The notes under the pieces were generated by a model. That model saw only the letters and a list, made by a program, of their open reading frames with translations, did not search any database and had not been told where the DNA came from. Below, piece by piece: positions 15,689 through 23,818 of a DNA stretch of 64,000 nucleotides. The translations under genes were made by a program, and so were the position numbers. How positions within the stretch are numbered: position 1 is the stretch's first letter; each line of letters begins with the position of its first letter. The DNA lies in contig NZ_JAUIYO010000001.1 of assembly GCF_044891285.1 (NCBI RefSeq), positions 496,001 to 560,000 on the forward strand, given 5' to 3'. The stretch comes from Pseudobacillus lumedeiriae. Lineage in GTDB: Bacteria > Bacillota > Bacilli > Bacillales > Domibacillaceae.

Positions 15689-18415
15689 CTATCTATATAA
15701 CCATACTTGCATGATCGAAAATAATTGTTCTAGGTTCACCGGCTTGCTAATATAATCAGAAGCTCCTGCCTCAATACACTGCTTTCGGTCATTTTTCATC
15801 GCTTTAGCTGTAAGAGCAATAATCGGCAGCCGCTGGAATTCCGGCATTTGGCGTATCGCTTGAATAGCTTCGAATCCATTCATCTCTGGCATCATAATAT
15901 CCATGAGGATTAAATCGACCCCAGGATTTTGTTGTAACAATGTAATCCCTTCCTTGCCATTCTCCGCAAACAGCACATCCACTTCATAACCTTCAAGCGC
16001 CGTAGTTAAAGCAAAGATATTACGCATGTCGTCATCTACAATGAGTATTTGCTTTCCCCGAAGCAATTCTTTCCTCCTAGACAGCTGCTTTTCTTTCACA
16101 CCATCCGGCTTTAATAATGGTTTAGCTGTATCGACAAGCATGGAATCCGCCGCTTCAGCCAATCCAGCCGCTGCTTCCATTTCAGGAAGGGATCGCTGAA
16201 ATGGTTTTATTTTTCGATAGTTGGGTAAATACAAGGTGAATGTGCTTCCGCTCTGTTCTATACTTTCAACTTCAATGAAACCGCCTAACAAATGAGCAAT
16301 CTCCCGGCTAATGGAAAGCCCTAATCCGGTTCCGCCATATTTGCGGCTGATCGTGCCATCTGCCTGTTTAAATGCATCAAAAATACTTTCCTGCTTTTCT
16401 TTTGAAATTCCAATCCCTGTATCCTGAACGATGAAAGCCAACTCTACATCCGGATGTTCACTTTCAGCCTTTTGTATCATTAAAGATACAGACCCATGCT
16501 CAGTAAACTTAAACGCATTGGATAATAAGTTTTTAAGCACTTGCTGTAAACGCTGTTTGTCCGTATGAATGACTTCTGGTAAATCAGGAGCAAGTTGAAC
16601 ATGTAATTGGACTTGTTTCATGCGAGCAATCGGAGCAAATTGTGATTGGATGAACTCTTTTATCTCATTTATCTTTACATTCTCGAAAACAACTTCCATT
16701 TTGCCGGCTTCAATTTTTGCGATGTCTAGTATGTCATTAATTAAATGCAGCAGATCATTACCTGAAGAGAAAATAGTTCTTGCATACTCCACTTGTTTCG
16801 GAGTGAGGGTACCGCTGGCATTTTCAGCAAGCATTTGAGCTAGGATGAGCAAGCTGTTAAGCGGAGTTCGCAGCTCATGAGACATATTTGCAAGAAACTC
16901 TGATTTATATTGTGAACTAGCGAGCAGCTGTTGTGCTTTTTCCTCTAGCATATCTTTTATTTTTTCTAATTCTTTCGTCTTCTGTTCAGACTGTTCGTAT
17001 TGCTCTTCCAGCTGCTCATTCACTGTGCGCAGCTCTTCCTGCTGCAGCTGCAGTTCTTCTGATTGACTCTGCAGCTCCTCAGTTAACATCTGTGATTCAC
17101 CTAGCAGCTTCTCTACTTGCATATGCCTTAAAATACTGTTTATGTTCACACCAACAGTGCGCATAATCTCCAGAAGAAACTTTTGTTCCAGGGAGCTGAA
17201 CGTTTCAAATGAGGCCAGCTCAACAACAGCGAGCACTTCCCCATGAAATTCTGCTGGAATGACAAGGACATGAGCCGGCGGAGCCGTGCCAAGACCTGAT
17301 TTAATTTGTATATACCCCGGAGGGACTTGATCAAGATAGATAATGCGATTTTCCTTTGCACATTGTCCAACGATCCCTTCCCCTAGACGAAAGCTTTCTT
17401 TGCCTATTTCCCGATCGTAATCAGCATAGGCAGCAAGCTTTTGCAATCCCTCTCCGTTACGATCCTTCATATAGAAAACACCATAATCTGCCCCTACGAT
17501 CGGAGCAACCTTCGTAATGAACAAACGGGCTAATGTTTCCAAATCATCTATTCCCGGATACATATTAGCAATCGAAGCTATTTTCTTATTTAACCAGCTT
17601 TGATCCTCTGCTTCAATTTTTAATTTTTTCTCCTCCATAGCGTGCTCTTCGAGAGATTGAGCCATTTCATTGAACGCCACAGCGATTTCTCCAATTTCAT
17701 CTTTGGTCATGACCTCTATGCGCGGCAGCTGATCAGATTGGCTGAAATCAACTTTTGTCATCACAGACGTCACTTTGTTCAAGTTCCTTGTCACACTCCG
17801 AAGGATCCAAATGGTCATCACAACGCCTGCAAGAAAACCGGCTAACACATAGATGAAAATCATTTGATTCGCTCGTTTATATGTTTGGACAGATTGTTTC
17901 AGTTCCTTATCAATCGTCTTTTTCTGGATCGTTTGTAATTCACCTGCAAGCTCACTCATTCTTTCTCTTAAGTCTAAGCTTTCATACCAAAAACGGTCAT
18001 CTACTTCAAAAAATTCCCCTGCCAATCTTAATGCGTCCATTTCTTCTTCCAGATCATGATATTCCTTACCTGTTATCTTTAACTGCTGGATTAACTGCTG
18101 TGACTTTTCACGCTTGTCCAGCTTTTCTAACGATTCAATCGCTTCATTTACATTGCGAAAAGCCTGTTCTTTATTTTTCTCGAATTGCTTATACAGGTCT
18201 TCAGGCGGATTAGCCGACATTCCCCTTGAGTCTCGGCTGAACGCATTCAATTCATTTCGAATCGTATTAGCTAAATCAAGCATCTCATAGTTTTTTACGG
18301 CAACCTTTGTATTATGGCTAAGCTCATTCAGCATGACCATAAGAATAAGATAAGAAACAATAAACAGCGCGAAAAGAAAGCCAAACCCTACATACAGTTT
18401 TGTTTTAAATTTCAT
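15689..18415 (-). CDS. Membrane-bound hybrid histidine kinase (HAMP-GAF-HK-REC)
   Basis: 908 residues. Two membrane helices (near 8-30 and 187-207) enclose a helical extracellular sensor of the four-helix/CHASE3 kind, then HAMP, a GAF domain (~290-430), a Gln/Glu-rich coiled coil, HisKA with FLANMSHELRTPLNS (His ~510), HATPase (GTGLGLSISREIAHLLGG) and a C-terminal receiver (ILIVDDDMRNIF, acceptor in LILMDIMMPEMNG). No DNA-binding output exists; phosphate may pass to the receiver of the downstream kinase. First gene of a three-gene unit with cheR and the REC-PAS-PAS kinase. Confidence 0.88.
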   Translation of the reverse strand: MKFKTKLYVGFGFLFALFIVSYLILMVMLNELSHNTKVAVKNYEMLDLANTIRNELNAFSRDSRGMSANPPEDLYKQFEKNKEQAFRNVNEAIESLEKLDKREKSQQLIQQLKITGKEYHDLEEEMDALRLAGEFFEVDDRFWYESLDLRERMSELAGELQTIQKKTIDKELKQSVQTYKRANQMIFIYVLAGFLAGVVMTIWILRSVTRNLNKVTSVMTKVDFSQSDQLPRIEVMTKDEIGEIAVAFNEMAQSLEEHAMEEKKLKIEAEDQSWLNKKIASIANMYPGIDDLETLARLFITKVAPIVGADYGVFYMKDRNGEGLQKLAAYADYDREIGKESFRLGEGIVGQCAKENRIIYLDQVPPGYIQIKSGLGTAPPAHVLVIPAEFHGEVLAVVELASFETFSSLEQKFLLEIMRTVGVNINSILRHMQVEKLLGESQMLTEELQSQSEELQLQQEELRTVNEQLEEQYEQSEQKTKELEKIKDMLEEKAQQLLASSQYKSEFLANMSHELRTPLNSLLILAQMLAENASGTLTPKQVEYARTIFSSGNDLLHLINDILDIAKIEAGKMEVVFENVKINEIKEFIQSQFAPIARMKQVQLHVQLAPDLPEVIHTDKQRLQQVLKNLLSNAFKFTEHGSVSLMIQKAESEHPDVELAFIVQDTGIGISKEKQESIFDAFKQADGTISRKYGGTGLGLSISREIAHLLGGFIEVESIEQSGSTFTLYLPNYRKIKPFQRSLPEMEAAAGLAEAADSMLVDTAKPLLKPDGVKEKQLSRRKELLRGKQILIVDDDMRNIFALTTALEGYEVDVLFAENGKEGITLLQQNPGVDLILMDIMMPEMNGFEAIQAIRQMPEFQRLPIIALTAKAMKNDRKQCIEAGASDYISKPVNLEQLFSIMQVWLYR

Positions 18416-18650
18416 CGTCTTCCCTTTTCCCTTCGATCATTTGCTGCTCATGTACGCAGCAGCCAAGAATAAAATATATATTTTACGCCATGCTGATATG
18501 TACATGTTAAAACCGATCATCTTCGCTTTTAAACTACTTCTCAAAGCAGCGATTCTATTCTTTTTCCATCATACTATCAAGTATTTTTATTTAATTGTGC
18601 CATTAAAAACATAGATTCGCAATAACACTTTCAGATTTTTCTAAAAATAA

Positions 18651-18683
18651 AAAAGTGTAAGGGAGGGCAGTCTTCTCCCTTAC
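18651..18683 (-). terminator. Terminator (minus strand)
   Basis: GTAAGGGAG (18657-18665) pairs with CTCCCTTAC (18675-18683), followed on the minus strand by ACTTTTTTATTTTT. It lies 200 bases downstream of the RDD gene and may back up the hairpin next to its stop codon. The rest of 18416-18882 holds only the two elements listed next. Confidence 0.8.
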
Positions 18684-18712
18684 TTGAAGAAGATCGCTCC
18701 TCTTACGTAAAA

Positions 18713-18796
18713 TAGGCTTTGTTAAACTTCCCTGTTGATTTCTGTTGCAGGTACCCGCTTTCCGCTCCATTCAACAATGGTCATTAACACAGGCTT
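18713..18796. repeat. GC-rich dyad repeat family, internally deleted copy
   Basis: On the minus strand it reads TGTTAATGACCATTGTTGAA, GGAGCGGAAAGCGG, then GAAATCAACAGGG and GTTTAACAAAGCC: both outer ends of the 4611-4767 element with most of the middle missing. Confidence 0.7.
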
Positions 18797-18798
18797 AC

Positions 18799-18872
18799 AA
18801 TAAAAGAGCTGCCTCATAAAGGCCTAACCTTTCCAACTGTATAAATTGGAGAAGCCCTTAAGACAGCTCTCT
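18799..18872 (-). terminator. Terminator of the RDD/M48 transcript
   Basis: Imperfect long hairpin with ends AGAGCTG (18805-18811) and CAGCTCT (18864-18870) and an inner stem TCCAA/TTGGA; on the minus strand it ends in CTCTTTTATT, 11 bases after the RDD stop codon. Its arms include CTGCCTCATAAAGG, like the short repeat family. Confidence 0.65.
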
Positions 18873-18882
18873 GCCCTGCTTA

Positions 18883-19287
18883 TTAAGGTTTTTCACGAGT
18901 CACATATGTGCCTGCAATAAAATCATGGATCGCACGCTTATCTTCTCTCAAGCCGACCATAAAGGCACTAATGATTAAACCGATACCTAACGTTACAACG
19001 TAAACAAGACCTGCGACAAGCGTACGCATCAACATAGCCCCAAAGCCTAACTTGTCACCATTTACTTTGACAATGCGGACGCCAAGTATCCTTTTTCCAA
19101 TCGTATACCCTGACCAAATCACAGGCAGCACTAAAGCGTATAACGCGTTTATAACGCTCGTGAATACATCTCCATCCCAGTTTCCTACAATAAAATAACT
19201 TAAAATAGATAAAGGCACACCTATAATAATGGCATCTAAAATATTAGCAAACAACCTTCTCCAAAACCCCGCTGGTTGTGTAATCAT
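18883..19287 (-). CDS. RDD family membrane protein
   Basis: 134 residues with three hydrophobic segments. The N-terminus GFWRRLFANILDAIIIGVP contains the Arg and Asp that name the RDD family, and WSGYTIGKRILGVRIV is the conserved loop. Function is unknown in general; some members affect ion transport. It follows the M48 protease gene by 24 bases with AAGGAGAGA before its ATG, so both are probably co-transcribed. Confidence 0.88.
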   Translation of the reverse strand: MITQPAGFWRRLFANILDAIIIGVPLSILSYFIVGNWDGDVFTSVINALYALVLPVIWSGYTIGKRILGVRIVKVNGDKLGFGAMLMRTLVAGLVYVVTLGIGLIISAFMVGLREDKRAIHDFIAGTYVTREKP

Positions 19288-19311
19288 GTACTCTCTCTCC
19301 TTCTTCCTCTA

Positions 19312-20715
19312 TTAGCTCGCCTTTTTTAATAAGGCAATAATGTCACGATCTCCTGATTCAATCGCGTACATCAAGACAGTCATGTTTTCACTGTCTCTAT
19401 ATTCAGGATCGGCTCCTAACTTCAATAACGTCTCTACTGTTGCAGCATCTTCACTGAATACAGCATACAGCAATGGTGTCGTTTCGTCGTCTGCACTTTG
19501 ATAATTCAGTTCCCCTCCGGCTTTTGCCAGCCTTTCCACCATTTCGGCATTTCCTTGCTGGGCGGCGGCTGTAAATGGAGTCATTCCATAATCATCCTCT
19601 TCGTTCGGATCAGCGCCGGCTTTTAATAACAGATCGACCATCTCTTTATTGCTGTCTAAGACAGCCCAGTGAAGCGGCGTATATCCTTGGTTATCTGTTA
19701 TATGAACATCTCCTCCCTTTTGGATAAAGGCACTGACTTTCGCGGTGTCTCCTTTTACTGCAGCTTCGATCACCGGAGGAATATCTCCCGCCGGCGTTTC
19801 ACTCTCCTCAACTTCCTCGTACTCATCAGAAAAAGCGAAATCAGAAAGTTTCTCTATCCCATAGACACTGCCTGCTACAATCAGCCCAAAGGTCAGTAAA
19901 GCGGCTGGTATCCACAGCCAAACGAGCTTCCTTGTCTTCTTCACAATGACAGTCTGCTCTGGTTCATCAAAGAACAGAGCAATTTCATATATTCGTTTCG
20001 GTAAAGGCGGATGTGTTGACAGCACTTCACTCAGCCAGACGAAAAAACCTTTTTCCTGATTAACTTGATCTAAATATTCTGTCCGGTCTACCCGTTGATA
20101 AAGTGCTTTGCCGACAGCAAGAATCGTTAAGCTATTTTTAGCTGCTTCCCGATTACCTATATAATATGCAGCATAGCGATCACATGTGTATTCACAAGCC
20201 CGCAAATACAATTCGGCAATCCCTGGTATCCACATCGCTGGTAAAATAAACAACATTTTTGATAAATGATTCCTCTTAATATGCGCCAGCTCATGTGCAA
20301 TCACAAACGCCAATTCATCCTTTGCTCCCCTCGTCGTCAATTCAAAAATTTCCGAATAAACGACGACCATATTCTTTCCAAAAAAACGAGTAGCAAATGC
20401 ATTCAATGCTCCCGCCGACTCCATCACATAGACGTCGGGCACAGATGAAATCCCCATTTTCTCACACAATTCTTTTGTTTGCTCGTATACATCCGGAAAC
20501 TGTCTCTCTGTTAACTTCACCGCATTCATACGAATATACCCAATCGAGAGCGCGTGTAAAAATAACGAAAGAGCAAACAAGCCTACTATAATAAAAATAC
20601 CCACAATCGACATAACGAAACCAATATATGTAAGAAGACTAATCACAAGTACGAGCCAAAAATACTTATTCTCATTTTTATGAACGAGGGCCTTAAGCTG
20701 TATTTCCTGATTCAT
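19312..20715 (-). CDS. M48-type membrane metalloprotease fused to ankyrin repeats
   Basis: 467 residues. Two N-terminal membrane helices, then an M48 (HtpX/Ste24-like) domain with FVIAHELAHIKRNH (zinc-binding HExxH) and the third ligand in ACEYTCDRYAAYY. A further membrane helix (LVWLWIPAALLTFGLIVAG) leads into about four ankyrin repeats (GYTPLHWAVLDSN, GMTPFTAAAQQGN). M48 proteases act in membrane-protein quality control; the ankyrin tail, unusual for bacterial M48 enzymes, may bring substrates. ATG 20715 follows GGAAGGAAGG; the frame extends to 20745 without a better site. Confidence 0.88.
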   Translation of the reverse strand: MNQEIQLKALVHKNENKYFWLVLVISLLTYIGFVMSIVGIFIIVGLFALSLFLHALSIGYIRMNAVKLTERQFPDVYEQTKELCEKMGISSVPDVYVMESAGALNAFATRFFGKNMVVVYSEIFELTTRGAKDELAFVIAHELAHIKRNHLSKMLFILPAMWIPGIAELYLRACEYTCDRYAAYYIGNREAAKNSLTILAVGKALYQRVDRTEYLDQVNQEKGFFVWLSEVLSTHPPLPKRIYEIALFFDEPEQTVIVKKTRKLVWLWIPAALLTFGLIVAGSVYGIEKLSDFAFSDEYEEVEESETPAGDIPPVIEAAVKGDTAKVSAFIQKGGDVHITDNQGYTPLHWAVLDSNKEMVDLLLKAGADPNEEDDYGMTPFTAAAQQGNAEMVERLAKAGGELNYQSADDETTPLLYAVFSEDAATVETLLKLGADPEYRDSENMTVLMYAIESGDRDIIALLKKAS

Positions 20716-20959
20716 TTTCCTTCCTTCCACTCCTTTCATCATCACTTTTTCCTATTGCTTCATTTGTCTCCATATTAGAATAATGGTAGAAGGAAGAATA
20801 TACTATAGGAATATAGTGGAATAGATATCTACTATTTTAGTATCGGTCTTCCTTCGATTATTTCCCAGGATATTAATACCTATTTTTTAGTTTACTGAAA
20901 ATAGCTTTTTTATGACTAAAACTACTGTACGTGTTCTTTTCATCGTTCCGTCTTTTCTT

Positions 20960-21428
20960 TTATCGATCATCCACAATCACTTCAAAAACATCTTGCTCTT
21001 CGGTAAATTCCACCTTCCATTGATCCGCTTTCACATCAAACGCAATGTTACTAACAGCGAGCACGAATCTTTCTCCTTTTTTTGATTGCTTAATGGCTTG
21101 ACGTACAACTTTCGCTTCAGTTAAATCCGCTTTTTCAGGCTGATATGTTGGCAGCACTTTTACATATTTGACTGAACCTTGTCCAGGATAAGACTCGAAA
21201 ATTGGACCGGATGCTTCAACCAGTATGCTCTGTCCTATCTCTTCTTATTTTTGTATCCTTCGTTGTTTGTTCCAGTTCAGCAATAATTTTCCTGCCGCTT
21301 ACTGTTTTAAGTACCGGCCACTTTTCTTATTCAACTTGGACGTGACGGTTTTCGTCATCCAAACCTTTACAACTTGCAAGAATGAGAGAGACGAAGACGA
21401 TCACTGTCATTATTATTGTTTTTTTCAT
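20960..21428 (-). pseudogene. Broken lipoprotein gene
   Basis: ATG 21428 with AGAGGAG upstream begins a lipoprotein signal peptide ending in the lipobox LILASC (Cys 20). After 33 codons an in-frame TAA appears; reading on, the frame makes sense again (EKWPVLKTVSGRKIIAELEQ), then must shift by one base near the sequence ATAAGAAGAGATAGG to join QSILVEASGPIF...VKYVKVLPTYQP and the intact last 65 codons. One nonsense change and one frameshift therefore disrupt a ~155-residue lipoprotein. The family is not recognised. Sequencing error could explain one lesion but two suggest decay. Confidence 0.7.
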
Positions 21429-21528
21429 ATATTATTCTCCTCTGGATATGGCCCATTGGTTTATTCACTTTTAAAAATGAATCTTCACATGTTTTTCATA
21501 AAAAAATAGTGGAATATTAACTTAACCT

Positions 21529-21537
21529 TGTTATAAT
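21529..21537 (+). promoter_or_regulatory. Extended -10 promoter of the 63-residue gene
   Basis: TGTTATAAT is a TGNTATAAT extended -10 box, 37 bases before the start codon at 21574. The -35 (TGGAAT, 16 bases upstream) is weak, as tolerated with extended -10 promoters. Confidence 0.65.
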
Positions 21538-21573
21538 GCTTGTTGAAAACAATAAATAACGAAGGTGGACGAT

Positions 21574-21765
21574 ATGGATCATACGTACAGATATGTTGTC
21601 AATGCTGTTGGCAAAGGTGGCGAAACTTATTATTCTCATTTTAAAGATAAACATGATTTAAAAAAATGGATCATCGACCACCAAGATAAACTATTAATGG
21701 ATGAGTTAAAAGTAGTTGATAAACATAGGTCTCCTCTTTTGAAATGGCTGCCCTTTAAAATATGA
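21574..21765 (+). CDS. Small basic protein of unknown function
   Basis: 63 residues, rich in Lys and aromatic residues (TYRYVVNAVGKGGETYYSHF, HDLKKWIIDHQDKL). No signal peptide or known motif. ATG 21574 has GAAGG 8 bases upstream and an extended -10 promoter, so it is a real gene; an in-frame GTG at 21565 is a less likely start. Confidence 0.65.
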   Translation: MDHTYRYVVNAVGKGGETYYSHFKDKHDLKKWIIDHQDKLLMDELKVVDKHRSPLLKWLPFKI

Positions 21766-21771
21766 TCGACT

Positions 21772-21818
21772 AAAAAGCTGTCTCATAAGGAGTGGATCCT
21801 TTTGTTTTGAGACAGCTT
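21772..21818 (-). terminator. Terminator of the nucleotidyltransferase gene
   Basis: AAGCTGTCTCA (21775-21785) pairs perfectly with TGAGACAGCTT (21808-21818). The T run (TTTTTAG) follows on the minus strand, so it mainly ends the 21872-22660 gene; the plus-strand gene may use the same stem. Confidence 0.8.
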
Positions 21819-21871
21819 CTATAGCAAGTTTAGACGGCAGATCATTGATCTAAAATAAGATAAGCAGTTCT

Positions 21872-22660
21872 TCATTTATCCCATACTTCTTCCAGCGTAT
21901 CTCTAAACAGCTCATCAAGCTGTCCGGTTGGATCGGGAATGTGGACGTTTAAACTTTTCGCATATGCTTCAAGCCGAACGATTTCTTCATTAAGGAATTG
22001 ATTGATGATGTAGATCCTCGGCTCCACATCAAGTTCATCACCAGACATTTTTCTCTCTAATAAAATAGCAACGGCGTCTTTTATCTCTCCCGCTGGAATC
22101 ATTTTTTCCAGCAGTGTTTGAAACTCAAGCGGCGGAAATTCATTGAACTCTTCAATCCATTTCGCAGCCAGCACAGGGCGAAGGACATAAAAATACTTTT
22201 TAATTTTTACGTTTTCCCCTTGCAAATATTCCCGATAATTGTTGCGGGCCATATTTAAATAATGATACAAGCAAGAATGCGGTGCAAAAACCTCTCTATG
22301 TAAATTTTTCATCCGATCAATGGTTGAAAAAGCTTCGTAATAAACAATCGTCGATTGCAGCCATTCCAAAAGAGGCGGATTGGACTTGCGAAATAGTTTT
22401 AACGCTTTCGTCAGCTCCCAGCCATTCATATCAAGCAGGTCATTTATCGGCAGTTCAATCACATCCCGCTTCGTGCCGACACCGACCGGGTCAATGCTTA
22501 AATAATGATCTTTTTCATGCACATAGACAAACCGCACATCATAATCGCTGTCTTTCGAAGGAAAGCCCCACGCGCGGCTGCCAGATTCACATGCATACAC
22601 TATTTTGACATTGTAATCTTTTTCGATTTGGGTAATGGTTTTTAAAATTTTTTCTTTCAT
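21872..22660 (-). CDS. YcgL-type nucleotidyltransferase
   Basis: 262 residues of the DNA polymerase beta-like nucleotidyltransferase superfamily. The catalytic pattern GSRAWGFPSKDSDYDVRF (GS...DxD) is at ~28-44, and the helical C-terminal half (HYLNMARNNYREYLQG) fits the YcgL family of B. subtilis. The substrate is unknown. ATG 22660 follows AGGAGG. It is the last gene of a minus-strand group with the small membrane protein and lipoprotein genes upstream. Confidence 0.82.
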   Translation of the reverse strand: MKEKILKTITQIEKDYNVKIVYACESGSRAWGFPSKDSDYDVRFVYVHEKDHYLSIDPVGVGTKRDVIELPINDLLDMNGWELTKALKLFRKSNPPLLEWLQSTIVYYEAFSTIDRMKNLHREVFAPHSCLYHYLNMARNNYREYLQGENVKIKKYFYVLRPVLAAKWIEEFNEFPPLEFQTLLEKMIPAGEIKDAVAILLERKMSGDELDVEPRIYIINQFLNEEIVRLEAYAKSLNVHIPDPTGQLDELFRDTLEEVWDK

Positions 22661-22678
22661 TTACTAGAGCCTCCTGCT

Positions 22679-22855
22679 TCATTCGTCCCTCTTTTTAATA
22701 AAAGCATTCATTGCATCTATCTTACTTTCAATGCGATCAAGCTGCGTTTTCCTTTGTTTGGCCGAACGAAAAAACTGCACGATAAAAATCACAATAAGCA
22801 CAAGCAGCCCTAAATTAAATAATTGCCACAATACATCTCCAATATTTATATGCAT
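22679..22855 (-). CDS. Small single-pass membrane protein (DUF4083-like)
   Basis: 58 residues: a short N-terminus with NIGDVLWQLFNLG, one membrane helix (residues ~10-29), then a basic, coiled-coil tail (QRKTQLDRIESKIDAMNAF). The pattern is that of small Bacillus proteins grouped as DUF4083; assignment is from memory. ATG 22855 has GGAAGGATAGAGG before it. It lies 21 bases after the lipoprotein gene and 18 bases before the nucleotidyltransferase gene, suggesting one operon. Confidence 0.65.
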   Translation of the reverse strand: MHINIGDVLWQLFNLGLLVLIVIFIVQFFRSAKQRKTQLDRIESKIDAMNAFIKKRDE

Positions 22856-22876
22856 GCCTCTATCCTTCCCACTGCT

Positions 22877-23257
22877 TTAGTAGGGTGCACCTACTTTCAT
22901 TTGATACAAATTAAAATAGTCTTGTTTAATATCAACTAACATCACTGTATCATCTTTCTTGAATAAGTGAACCGATCCCATTTGTTTGTCTTTCTCTTCT
23001 TTCCATCCTCTTTCCTCCAGCTCTTGAAAATACCGCTCGGGCGGCAGCAGCCCTTGCTCGCCTCCAATGTTTTTTAATTCATATTTAACCCCCTTTTCTA
23101 TGTTAGGGTTGCCAAACTTTGCTTCCTGAGGTTCGGCATTTTCTGGAACAGGAAAATCATTGTAAATCGTTGATTGTTTGTATCCTGCTTCTTCATTATA
23201 TGAGGACGAGCAGCCGGCAATTAAAACTACTAACAGGATTGTTAAAAGTTTTTTCAC
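22877..23257 (-). CDS. Lipoprotein of unknown function
   Basis: 126 residues with a signal peptide ending in the lipobox LIAGC (Cys 16), so anchored to the outer face of the cell membrane. The mature part is charged with no recognised domain (PPERYFQELEERGWKEEKD resembles small lipoproteins whose C-terminal half folds as a beta sheet). The GTG start overlaps the TAG stop of the frame-corrected MFS gene (TAGTG), a sign of translational coupling. Confidence 0.78.
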   Translation of the reverse strand: MKKLLTILLVVLIAGCSSSYNEEAGYKQSTIYNDFPVPENAEPQEAKFGNPNIEKGVKYELKNIGGEQGLLPPERYFQELEERGWKEEKDKQMGSVHLFKKDDTVMLVDIKQDYFNLYQMKVGAPY

Positions 23258-23818
23258 TATAACGCACCTCTCCCTTTTTTATTTTGCTGCTCGTTTTTTA
23301 TTAAAACCATCCCGCTAATAACGTATACGACTGAAGCTAGATAAAAAAATCGTACCAATCGTCAGAAAGTCAACAAGATAACCAGTTAAAATGATAGCGA
23401 CAGCCGCTCCAATTGATGTCCATGTGTGATAGTTTCCGATTTCTTTACCAGCTGTTTCTTTAGCGACACGGCGGGCGAGCGACGTTTTTTCTGTGTTTTT
23501 CTGCAAGGCACCAAGCAGTCCCATAAAGATTTGCAAAATGTATACTTGCCATACTTCTGTAACGAGTGGAAAGAACAACAGGAGTACAGCCATCCCCCAC
23601 GCATAAAAAATGAGCAGCTTCCGATCGCCTGACTTGTCCGCCATTTTTCCAATCACTGGATAAGCAACGGCAGACGTTAAGGCAAACAAGCCATACGCCC
23701 AGCCGAATTGTGAGTAGCTGTCCCCAATATTTCTCAGCAACAGCACATAAAAAGGAAAAATCATACTGCCTGCCATCATAATTAAGCTTTGTGAAAAAAT
23801 AAATCGCTGAAAATTCAT
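23257..23818 (-). pseudogene. Short MFS-type transporter gene with a frameshift
   Basis: The frame from 23818 encodes 6-TM MFS-like protein with the loop motif GKMADKSGDRK, but ends early at 23315 with a non-hydrophobic tail (SSFSRIRY). A run of seven A at 23343-23349 explains it: with one base fewer the frame continues IFYLASVVYVISGMVLIKN and stops at a TAG that overlaps the start of the next gene. The repaired length is ~186 residues. This may be a recent mutation, a slippage site, or a sequencing error. It overlaps the FAD oxidoreductase gene by 4 bases (ATGA). Confidence 0.72.

Noticed and set aside
12764..18415. Chemotaxis operon
   Set aside because: Only CheR is present; no CheA, CheW, CheB or receptor gene and the kinases are of other types.
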